Source: Planctomycetota bacterium
GTDB lineage: Bacteria; Planctomycetota; Phycisphaerae; FEN-1346
Direction of reading: 5' to 3'
DNA: 18,961 nt
NCBI GenBank assembly: GCA_026386995.1
Contig: JAPLMO010000296.1
Coordinates: 1 to 18,961 of the forward strand
The notes beneath the pieces were generated by a model. The model was not told the origin of the DNA and made no database searches. It saw only the letters and a list, made by a program, of their open reading frames with translations. Below, in pieces: positions 1 to 7,704 of this stretch. Every line of letters begins with the position of its first letter. Within the stretch, counting starts at the first letter, position 1. A program made the position numbers and the translations under genes.

Positions 1-1983
<1,983 letters not shown>

Positions 1984-2122
1984 GTCGCAAACTCCTCATG
2001 CGTGGCGCCGCGGCGGCAAACGACGGCTGTTGAACCTGACAGTTTACCGCGCCCTGAGGGTTTTTCAAGGCCGGTTTCGCGTCCGCGCGTAACCCTCAGT
2101 TTTGGGCGATCCTTCCCCTGCC

Positions 2123-2213
2123 GGGTGGCATGCCCACGCCGCCGTTTGCGTGGGCATGCTCCATGGCCGCGGCGACAGCATGCCCAGCGAACGGCGCGCT
2201 GGGCATGCCACCC
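2123..2213. repeat. Nested palindromic repeat pair (REPIN-like)
   Basis: Outer 14-bp perfect inverted repeats, GGGTGGCATGCCCA at 2123-2136 and its complement at 2200-2213, enclose two hairpins. The first pairs GCATGCCCACGC (2128-2139) with 2148-2159 around an 8-nt loop. The second pairs GCATGCCCAGCG (2178-2189) with 2197-2208 around a 7-nt loop. Both hairpins share the core GCATGCCCA. Two related palindromes facing each other is the layout of REP doublets (REPINs). There is no T-run after either hairpin, so a terminator role is not supported. Confidence 0.75.
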
Positions 2214-2270
2214 TGCTTGGGCCGATTGAGCGCCGGAAACTGAGCGTCCGCGCCCGTCCGAAGAAATGTG

Positions 2271-2388
2271 GGGTGGTCGCCGGGCATGCAGGGCGGGCGC
2301 TATGCACCCACCGTCTTGGCGTTAACGGTCGGCCCGCCACGAGACCGCGCGGATACAGACAACCACGTGGTCGCCCAGGCGACCACCC
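2271..2388. repeat. Inverted repeat with inner hairpin downstream of the PQQ-like gene
   Basis: GGGTGGTCGCC at 2271-2281 is the perfect complement of 2378-2388. The right arm also forms its own tight hairpin, GTGGTCGCC (2367-2375) with GGCGACCAC (2378-2386) and a 2-nt loop, 16 nt past the stop codon of the PQQ-like gene. It could protect the 3' end of that mRNA or act as a weak terminator, but no T-tract follows. It is more likely another dispersed palindromic repeat of this genome. Confidence 0.6.
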
Positions 2389-2401
2389 TACATATGCGAG
2401 G

Positions 2402-3697
2402 CTACTTCCCCCGCACGTCGTAGCACCACAGCGTGTCGTGGTACCGCAGGTACAGCCGCCCGTCCAGGAGCACGGGGTGGGGCCAGACGTCGCTCTTGCG
2501 CGGCGAAGGCGGCACGAGGTTGAACCGGCCGCACGTCTCCAGGCCCGCGGGCGTCGGTTTGATGAGCCGCATCGGGCCGCTCTCGCTCAGGATGTACAGC
2601 CGCCCGTCGGCCCAGAGGCAGGAGCCGCTGTCGAGATCAGTTGTCTCGAACTTCGTCTCGCCCGTCGCAAAATCCAGCCCGCGCCAGCCGCGAAGTTTCC
2701 GATAGCCCGAGCCGTAATAGACGCCGCCGACGAGCACACCCGCGCCCGTGCATGTGTCGAGGTCGTTCTTCCACGCCTCCCTGGCCTGCGTGCGGTCGCC
2801 CCGGACCTCCAGCGCCATGGCCGTTGCGTTGGGGCCGTCCGGCGAGACGAAGAGCACCCGCCCGCCCGAGTAAACGGGCGTGCAGACGTTCACCTGGTAC
2901 TTGTTGACGCACTCGGCGGTCCACTCGAGTTTCCCGGAATCGGCGTCCACACCGAAGGCGTGCCGCGAGGACATGCTCGCGATGTGCCGCCTGCCGCCGA
3001 ATTCAAACAGGATGGGCGACGCGTAGCCCGCCCGCTCGCCCGCGATAGGCTCGGAGGCCCAGACGGTCTTGCCGGTGAGTTTGTCGAGCGCCGCCATCAT
3101 CGCCTTCTTGCCGCCGGGGGTGACGATGATGCGCGGCCCGTCCACCAGCAGGCACTCGGCCATGGCCCATGTGATGTTCTTGGCCTCGAAAGTTTCCAGG
3201 ACGTTGACGGCCCAGAGTTCCTTGCCCGTTGCGGCGTCCATGCACGCCACGCGCCCGTGGGCGTTCATGTGGTAGAGGCGGCCGTCGCTGTAGGCGCAGG
3301 CGGCCCGCGCCCCGGGGTGGGGGTCCTGCCACGCCCCGCCGTTGGCGGCCTGCCACCGGGGCTTACCTTCCAGGTCGAAGGCGAAGACGGTGCACGCATC
3401 ACCCACGTCGCCGGTGATGTATATCGTGCCGCCGACGATGATGGGGCTGGACCAGCCCTTGCCGAGGCCGCTCGTTTTCCAGAGGAGTTTCGGCCCGCCC
3501 TCGGGCCACGATTGCAGCAGGCCCGTTTCATCGGAGATGGCGTCGCGGTATTTGCCGCGCCACTGCGGCCAGCCGGGTTCGGGGGAGGCGACCAGCCCTG
3601 CGGCGTGCTTCTCGATGGCAGCGGCTGCAGCCGGCCCGGCTACGGCGCCAAGCAACGCGAGGGCCATAATGACGCCGAGTGCTTGGTTTACACGCAT
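2402..3697 (-). CDS. Secreted PQQ-like beta-propeller repeat protein
   Basis: This is a 431-aa exported protein with a predicted signal peptide at its N-terminus (basic MRVNQ, hydrophobic stretch about residues 6-20, alanine-rich cleavage region near 22-27). The remainder has repeated propeller-blade signatures of the PQQ/BamB-like type: WPQWRG near residue 43, followed by repeats of the pattern AxDxxTGKxxW (for example MDAATGKELWA, LDKLTGKTVWA, VDADSGKLEW, LDFATGETKFE). Such proteins are abundant in Planctomycetota and are usually annotated as PQQ-binding-like or outer-membrane assembly BamB-like proteins. No dehydrogenase catalytic residues can be assigned, so an enzymatic role and binding of real PQQ are both unproven. 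The ATG start is supported by AGGGG six bases upstream and by the signal peptide. It stands alone between two repeat-containing gaps. Confidence 0.88.
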   Translation of the reverse strand: MRVNQALGVIMALALLGAVAGPAAAAAIEKHAAGLVASPEPGWPQWRGKYRDAISDETGLLQSWPEGGPKLLWKTSGLGKGWSSPIIVGGTIYITGDVGDACTVFAFDLEGKPRWQAANGGAWQDPHPGARAACAYSDGRLYHMNAHGRVACMDAATGKELWAVNVLETFEAKNITWAMAECLLVDGPRIIVTPGGKKAMMAALDKLTGKTVWASEPIAGERAGYASPILFEFGGRRHIASMSSRHAFGVDADSGKLEWTAECVNKYQVNVCTPVYSGGRVLFVSPDGPNATAMALEVRGDRTQAREAWKNDLDTCTGAGVLVGGVYYGSGYRKLRGWRGLDFATGETKFETTDLDSGSCLWADGRLYILSESGPMRLIKPTPAGLETCGRFNLVPPSPRKSDVWPHPVLLDGRLYLRYHDTLWCYDVRGK

Positions 3698-3742
3698 CAG
3701 TTGCCCCTCGAACGCGCCAAGTTTACCGAGTTTGCTCGTCGC

Positions 3743-3748
3743 ATAATA
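3743..3748 (-). promoter_or_regulatory. Possible -10 element for the PQQ-like gene
   Basis: TATTAT on the minus strand lies about 45 nt before the ATG at 3697. The place where a -35 box would be is occupied by the GC-rich hairpin at 3755-3772, so no proper -35 is visible. This is a weak call based on one hexamer in an otherwise GC-rich gap. Confidence 0.25.
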
Positions 3749-3754
3749 AACACG

Positions 3755-3772
3755 CGCCGCGCAAGCGCGGCG
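3755..3772. repeat. GC-rich 8-bp hairpin between the nucleotidyltransferase and PQQ-like genes
   Basis: CGCCGCGC and GCGCGGCG form a perfect 8-bp stem around an AA loop. It lies upstream of the PQQ-like gene and downstream of the HEPN/nucleotidyltransferase pair. No T-run follows on the minus strand within 10 nt, so it is better read as one of the dispersed palindromes in this genome than as a terminator. Confidence 0.55.
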
Positions 3773-3882
3773 GCTAAACGTTGTTGCGCTCGGCGCGCAA
3801 ATCTCGCCGGTGCGTCAACCACGGCAGGCGATCACCATGTTGGATGCCTTGACCTTCATGCCGCCAGGGCTTTATCAGCGGC

Positions 3883-4236
3883 CTACTTCTGCGGCGTCGG
3901 CTCCGGCAATCCTTTCGCGCCGACGCGCTCCCCCTCGCGCCGGGCGATTTCGATAATGGCGCTGGAGTCATCCTCTATCCACTGCTTCTCGCCGCAGGCG
4001 ATGGGCTCGATGCGGCTGTCGGTTTGGGCGGCCACTTCCCAAAGGAGCATCGTGTCCTTCAGTTTTCTTGCCCGGTCGAACTTCGGCGAGACCACGATCA
4101 GGTCGATGTCGCTCCACTCATGCGTGCGGCCGGTCGCCTGGGAGCCGAAAATCACCACGAAGGGCACCTTCACGCCGCGCTTTGCCAAGGCACGGACGTA
4201 TCGCCGCACTGATGCTATAATTTGTCGGCTAACCAT
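3883..4236 (-). CDS. MNT-type nucleotidyltransferase (candidate antitoxin)
   Basis: This 117-aa protein is a minimal nucleotidyltransferase of the DNA polymerase beta superfamily. The diagnostic GSQATG (31-36) and SDIDL (42-46) motifs give the metal-binding Asp43 and Asp45; Glu77 in RIEPIA is a good candidate for the third acidic residue. In HEPN/MNT pairs this partner neutralises the HEPN RNase, in the best-studied case by adding AMP to it. Its ATG overlaps the 3' end of the HEPN gene by 22 nt, so the two are almost certainly translated together. All catalytic residues appear intact. Outside toxin-antitoxin pairs, similar proteins are annotated only as nucleotidyltransferase domain proteins, so the antitoxin role is an inference from the neighbour. 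Confidence 0.85.
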   Translation of the reverse strand: MVSRQIIASVRRYVRALAKRGVKVPFVVIFGSQATGRTHEWSDIDLIVVSPKFDRARKLKDTMLLWEVAAQTDSRIEPIACGEKQWIEDDSSAIIEIARREGERVGAKGLPEPTPQK

Positions 4237-4595
4237 GTGAATGCTTCTCCAGACCGCTTGAGGATGGCGCTGGCCTGCGCTGCGCTCGGCGTGGGCGGAA
4301 GAGTCTCCGGATAGCGGCCTGCCAGACAGAATGCGTTCAGGGTCGCAAGCGTCTTACGACGGTCCTGGCTCAATCGCAGCCCTGTAATCTCGACCAGAAT
4401 GAGCAAGTTGTGTATCCGCGGCGCGAGTTTCCGCGTCGCGGCACAGACGTGGGCCTTGAGAATCTTCTCCATCGCCAGGTGTGCGAAGAACAGGCCGTGG
4501 CGGCTGCGGCCGAGGCCAACCAGTTCCCGCGCCACGGCCCAGTCCTCCTCCGCCCCGTCTCGCCAGTAGGCGACTTGTTTTTCCATGTCGATCAT
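4215..4595 (-). CDS. HEPN-domain protein (candidate RNase toxin)
   Basis: This 126-aa, mostly helical protein carries HEPN family features: the conserved FAHLAMEKILKAH helix (37-49) followed by RKLAPRIHNLLIL (55-67). Arg55 and His62 fit the RX4-6H motif of metal-independent HEPN ribonucleases, although the more C-terminal arrangement seen in well-studied HepT toxins is not obvious. The gene is upstream of, and overlaps by 22 nt, a minimal nucleotidyltransferase, the standard HEPN/MNT order. The start may be ATG 4595 or the ATG three codons on (4586); neither has a strong ribosome binding site. It begins 81 bp after the htrA stop and may be cotranscribed with it. Toxicity is inferred from the family only. 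Confidence 0.82.
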   Translation of the reverse strand: MIDMEKQVAYWRDGAEEDWAVARELVGLGRSRHGLFFAHLAMEKILKAHVCAATRKLAPRIHNLLILVEITGLRLSQDRRKTLATLNAFCLAGRYPETLPPTPSAAQASAILKRSGEAFTWLADKL

Positions 4596-4676
4596 GGCTT
4601 CGGCCGATACCGTTTATTCAGGCAGCGGTATTCTATCATCGCAACAGGCAACGGCCACACGTTTCTGAGGGCGGTC

Positions 4677-6362
4677 CTATGGTTTCGGCTCGCCTTCCTT
4701 CTTCTCGCCAGCCGGCTTGTCCTTGCCGCTCTCCGGCTTGGCGTCGGGTTTGGGCTCCGGCGGCTTCGATTCGGCCGGCCTTTTGCCGCGCTTGCCCTTG
4801 GGTTTTTCGGCCGGCGCCTTGCCGTCGCCCTTATCTTTCTCAACGCCGGGTGGCTGGATCACCCGAACGCCGATGCCCAGGACGTGTACCATGACCGGCC
4901 CCTGCACGTCGGCGATCGCGTCCTCGAACTCCTTGATGCTGGCGATCTTCTTCTCGCCCACCTGGTCGATGACCATGCCGGGAACGAGTTCGGCCCCGGC
5001 GGCGGAGGACCCGTCGCGGACCTCGCGCACAAAGACCCCCTGGTCGCTCTCCTTCAGGCCCGTCTGCGTCCGCAACTCGGCCGTGAGCGGCTCAACGCGC
5101 ATGCCGCGCCACCACTCGCCCATCATGCGGGTCGCCAGGACGTCTTTCGGGGCCGGCCGCCGCGCGACCTCCACCGTCAGCGTCACCTTCTTGCCGTTCC
5201 TGAGGACCGTCAGCGGAATCTTCTCGCCCACGGGCGTGGCCTGGACGACCTGGATGACGTCGTCCGGGCCGTACACGGGCTTGTCGCCCACGGCGATGAC
5301 GACGTCGCCGGTCCTGACGCCCGCCTTCGCGCCGGGCGTATCGGGCATGACTCGGGTGACGAACGCGCCGTTGCCCAACTCGGCGCCGCTCGATTTGGCC
5401 TCCTCTTCCGTGACCTCCATGATCTCTATGCCGACGTATCCGTAGACGATCTCTTCGCCGCGCTTCAGGCGTTCGATGATGCGCTTGGTCTCGGCGGTGA
5501 TCGGCACGGCAAAGCCGACGCCGTCGTTGGCGCCGCTCTGGCTCGAGATGACGGCGTTGATGCCGACGACCTGGCCTTCGAGGTTCACCAGCGGCCCGCC
5601 CGAGTTGCCGGGGTTGACGGCCGCGTCGGTCTGGATGAGGTTGCCGTAATAGCGGTCGAGTTCGCGTCCGATGCTGGGTATAGCGCGGCCGATGCCGCTG
5701 ACGATGCCGAATGAGATGCTGGCCTGTCCGTCGCGGCCGAATCCGAACGGGCTGCCCACCGCCAGGACGAACTGGCCGCGCCGAAGGGCCGAGGCGTCGC
5801 CGAGCGTCGCCGCCGGCAGACCGGAGGCCTGGATGCGGATGACGGCCAGGTCGCGACGGGCATCGGCCCCGACGACCTTGGCCCGGAACTTCTTGCGCGT
5901 CGACAGCGTCACCTCCAGTTCGGAGGCGCCGTGGACGACGTGCTCGCTCGTCAGGATGAGGCCGTCGGACGAGATGATGACGCCCGAGCCGTTGCCCTGG
6001 GTCCGGAAACTCGGATGGCCGCGCTTGCGCAGTTTATCGAGGAAATCGCGGAGGCCGTCGGGCGCGGCATCGGGCGGGCTTTCTTCGGGGTCCAACATCT
6101 CCTCGGTCGCATCGCGCATGACGACGATGTTGACGACCGCCGGGCCGGCCTTCTCTGCGGCACGCTCGATGGCCGTCTCGACGGCCTTGGCCGCATCCAG
6201 CGGCGCAGGGGCCGCGGCCATTGCGGCAGACGCGGCCGATGCGGCAGACGCGGGCGGCAACGCCTTCGCCGGCTCCGGCGCGGCAGCGAAAAGAATGCCC
6301 CCGCACCATGCGGCAACGGCCAGGCAAACCAGCGGAACCAGGACAACCCTCGGTATACGCAT
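4677..6362 (-). CDS. htrA: HtrA/DegP-type periplasmic serine protease with two PDZ domains
   Basis: This is a trypsin-like quality-control protease and chaperone acting outside the inner membrane on misfolded proteins. From the ATG at 6362 the product is 561 aa. It has an N-terminal signal or anchor segment (about residues 5-28), an Ala-rich linker, then the protease domain with triad His141 (TSEHVV), Asp171 (RRDLAV) and Ser254 (NPGNSGGP). Two PDZ domains follow, at about 305-400 and 415-505, then a Lys/Pro/Glu-rich tail of about 55 residues. The open frame runs upstream to 6593, but GGAGG nine bases before the 6362 ATG and the immediate signal peptide favour this start. The usual TNAHVV around the histidine is TSEHVV here, a mild variant. 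It follows the vsr gene after 187 bp and has its own candidate promoter. Confidence 0.93.
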   Translation of the reverse strand: MRIPRVVLVPLVCLAVAAWCGGILFAAAPEPAKALPPASAASAASAAMAAAPAPLDAAKAVETAIERAAEKAGPAVVNIVVMRDATEEMLDPEESPPDAAPDGLRDFLDKLRKRGHPSFRTQGNGSGVIISSDGLILTSEHVVHGASELEVTLSTRKKFRAKVVGADARRDLAVIRIQASGLPAATLGDASALRRGQFVLAVGSPFGFGRDGQASISFGIVSGIGRAIPSIGRELDRYYGNLIQTDAAVNPGNSGGPLVNLEGQVVGINAVISSQSGANDGVGFAVPITAETKRIIERLKRGEEIVYGYVGIEIMEVTEEEAKSSGAELGNGAFVTRVMPDTPGAKAGVRTGDVVIAVGDKPVYGPDDVIQVVQATPVGEKIPLTVLRNGKKVTLTVEVARRPAPKDVLATRMMGEWWRGMRVEPLTAELRTQTGLKESDQGVFVREVRDGSSAAGAELVPGMVIDQVGEKKIASIKEFEDAIADVQGPVMVHVLGIGVRVIQPPGVEKDKGDGKAPAEKPKGKRGKRPAESKPPEPKPDAKPESGKDKPAGEKKEGEPKP

Positions 6363-6440
6363 AACTAAAAGCCTCCACAGTCGCCCGCCGCCAGGGACGG
6401 GCAAGCCCATATCCACCCGCTTGAACACGCCTACCGGGGC

Positions 6441-6446
6441 ATTATA
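6441..6446 (-). promoter_or_regulatory. Candidate -10 box of htrA
   Basis: A consensus TATAAT on the minus strand lies about 80 nt upstream of the htrA start, in a GC-rich gap where such a hexamer is rare. The hexamer 17 nt upstream, CGTACA, is only a weak -35 match. The position would give a leader of about 70 nt. It suggests that htrA is transcribed separately from the vsr operon. Confidence 0.4.
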
Positions 6447-6549
6447 TCCGCGAATGTGGCCGGTGTACGAGGGCAAATGGGGTGGCCAATCGCGGCGGGG
6501 TGTGGCCGCGGATTCCGGCAGGCGGTTTTTTTCGTTCGGGCCTGGAGCC

Positions 6550-6993
6550 CTATCCGCAAGGCTCCTGACCCCGTTGCCGGAAACGAGTGGCAAGGAGTCG
6601 TTTCAGGCGGGCCATGCAGCGCGGCTTGGGCAGGCGCAGGTCGTGTTCCCAGATGCGCAGGATGCGCCAGCCAAGGCGTTTGAGTTCGCGGTTCACCCGG
6701 CGGTCGCGGGCGCTGTTGGCTTCGAGTTTCCGCCGCCAGAATGCACGGTTGTTGGCCGGCTTGGTGTAATGCATCGGGCAACCGTGCCAGAAACACCCGT
6801 CAACGAAGACGGCCAGGCGTGCGGCGGGGAAAACGAAGTCCGGCCGCCCGAACAACGGCCATCCGCGCCGCCATCCGGTGATGCCATTGGCCCGCAGCAG
6901 CCGGATCATCCGCAGTTCGGTTTCCTTGTTTCCCGCGCCGCGGATACGGGACATGCAGTAAGAGCGACGGTCCTTGGAGAGGACATCAGCCAC
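6550..6993 (-). CDS. vsr: Very short patch repair (Vsr) mismatch endonuclease
   Basis: This 147-aa endonuclease nicks next to T:G mismatches formed when 5-methylcytosine deaminates, starting repair to C:G. Matches to the family: the MSRIRG segment (14-19), GRPDFVFP (49-56) with catalytic Asp52, VDGCFWHGCPMH (64-75) with His70, the FWRRKLEANSARDRR segment (85-99), and WEHDL (115-119), where the E. coli protein has Cys in place of His117. Length matches the usual 140-150 aa. The start is taken as GTG 6993, giving MADVLSKDRRSYCMSRIRG; this overlaps the upstream gene by 8 nt, implying translational coupling. The open frame extends to 7068, but those extra residues do not resemble Vsr. It is the last gene of the methyltransferase operon, the expected partner of a C5 methylase. 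Confidence 0.93.
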   Translation of the reverse strand: MADVLSKDRRSYCMSRIRGAGNKETELRMIRLLRANGITGWRRGWPLFGRPDFVFPAARLAVFVDGCFWHGCPMHYTKPANNRAFWRRKLEANSARDRRVNRELKRLGWRILRIWEHDLRLPKPRCMARLKRLLATRFRQRGQEPCG

Positions 6994-7702
6994 GGGATTC
7001 CACCGATTCGCCGCCCAAGACGGACGCCGCCAGCGCGTCCAACTCGGCGTACAACTCCTTTGCGTCAAGAACCGAAGTATCCACTTTGTTGAAATGATGC
7101 CTTATGGCCTTGGCAAGCGTCCGAAACAGGTCTTGGTGGTTGCGGGCCTGCACAAGTGCCTGAAGGGGTGAACCGTGGCACTTGGCACGCTCCGCAAACC
7201 ACTGCACAAACCGCTCATCGTCAAAGCACTCCGAATCGCACAGTTCCACCCAACTTGTCCAGTCACCAAGAGCCTCGGCAGTGGGCCAGTCGAGCCTGCC
7301 CAAGAGCGCCATGTATCGGAAATAACTGTTCTTCGGGCGTTGCTGAGCCCTTACCGAAAGGCGGCCGTTGCGCGTGGGGTTTAGTGCGCCTGCGTGGTCA
7401 TACACGGCTCGCCACAGCCATATCCTGTCTCGCTCATCCCCAACGTCGATCTCGTTGAGGAAACCGAGCCTGTTTCCAACTTCCCACCAAAGGCGTAGCA
7501 CGCCGGCCTTGCCTTTGGTCGCCAGGAGGCCACTCCTACGCATTTCAGCCTCGATCTCCCGCATACGGCGTTCCAGGAGATCGTCATTGCGCTTGGCCAG
7601 CGCCTCGCCATCCCCGGCCAGCACGCCGCCCGCGGTCTTGTACGAAACTTCAAGCACGTCGGGGCGGTCATGGCTTTGGCTCTCACGTATAAGCACGGGC
7701 AT
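6986..7702 (-). CDS. Unrecognised 238-aa protein of the methyltransferase-ATPase-Vsr operon
   Basis: I do not recognise a family. The protein appears soluble and largely helical: no signal peptide or membrane segment, a charged helix around residues 35-65 (ERRMREIEAEMRR), then GVLRLWWEVGNRLGFL (72-87), a basic Arg/Gln-rich patch around 116-124, and a C-terminal helical region with HQDLFRTLAKAIRHHF. No PD-(D/E)XK, HNH or helicase motif is visible. The start is ATG 7702, two bases after the stop of the ATPase gene, with a G-rich ribosome binding site; the open frame reaches 7792, but that extension would lie inside the ATPase gene and looks artefactual. The 3' end overlaps vsr by 8 nt. Tight coupling on both sides argues for a dedicated partner of the GHKL ATPase or the methylase, possibly a DNA-recognition or nuclease subunit (inference). 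Confidence 0.8.
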   Translation of the reverse strand: MPVLIRESQSHDRPDVLEVSYKTAGGVLAGDGEALAKRNDDLLERRMREIEAEMRRSGLLATKGKAGVLRLWWEVGNRLGFLNEIDVGDERDRIWLWRAVYDHAGALNPTRNGRLSVRAQQRPKNSYFRYMALLGRLDWPTAEALGDWTSWVELCDSECFDDERFVQWFAERAKCHGSPLQALVQARNHQDLFRTLAKAIRHHFNKVDTSVLDAKELYAELDALAASVLGGESVESRG

Positions 7703-7704
7703 CG

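Larger units (their letters stand above)
1984..2401. other. Intergenic region, 418 bp, no gene, two palindromic elements
   Basis: No credible coding sequence lies between the PQQ-like gene and alaS. The space holds two clusters of inverted repeats (listed separately) and the GAGGAG ribosome binding site of alaS next to its GTG start. I see no clear T-tract terminator and no convincing promoter for alaS. The long reading frames crossing the region on the plus strand are GC-rich shadows of the minus-strand genes. Confidence 0.7.

Noticed and set aside
2102..4240. A 712-codon open frame on the plus strand
   Set aside because: It runs antisense through the PQQ-like gene and the nucleotidyltransferase gene, both well supported, and across palindromic non-coding DNA.
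4410..5714. A 434-codon plus-strand open frame
   Set aside because: It is antisense to htrA and HEPN; its His/Asp/Arg-rich composition is a shadow of the minus-strand codons.
6500..6570. A run of seven T near 6527 and a GGAGCC/GGCTCC hairpin at the vsr stop, considered as a terminator
   Set aside because: The T-run is on the plus strand, opposite to all genes, and the hairpin is followed on the minus strand by A residues, so it does not fit an intrinsic terminator for vsr.
6363..6593. The longer htrA open frame starting at 6593
   Set aside because: The extra 77 residues lack family similarity, overlap the vsr 3' end, and put the signal peptide deep inside the protein; the 6362 ATG has a good ribosome binding site.
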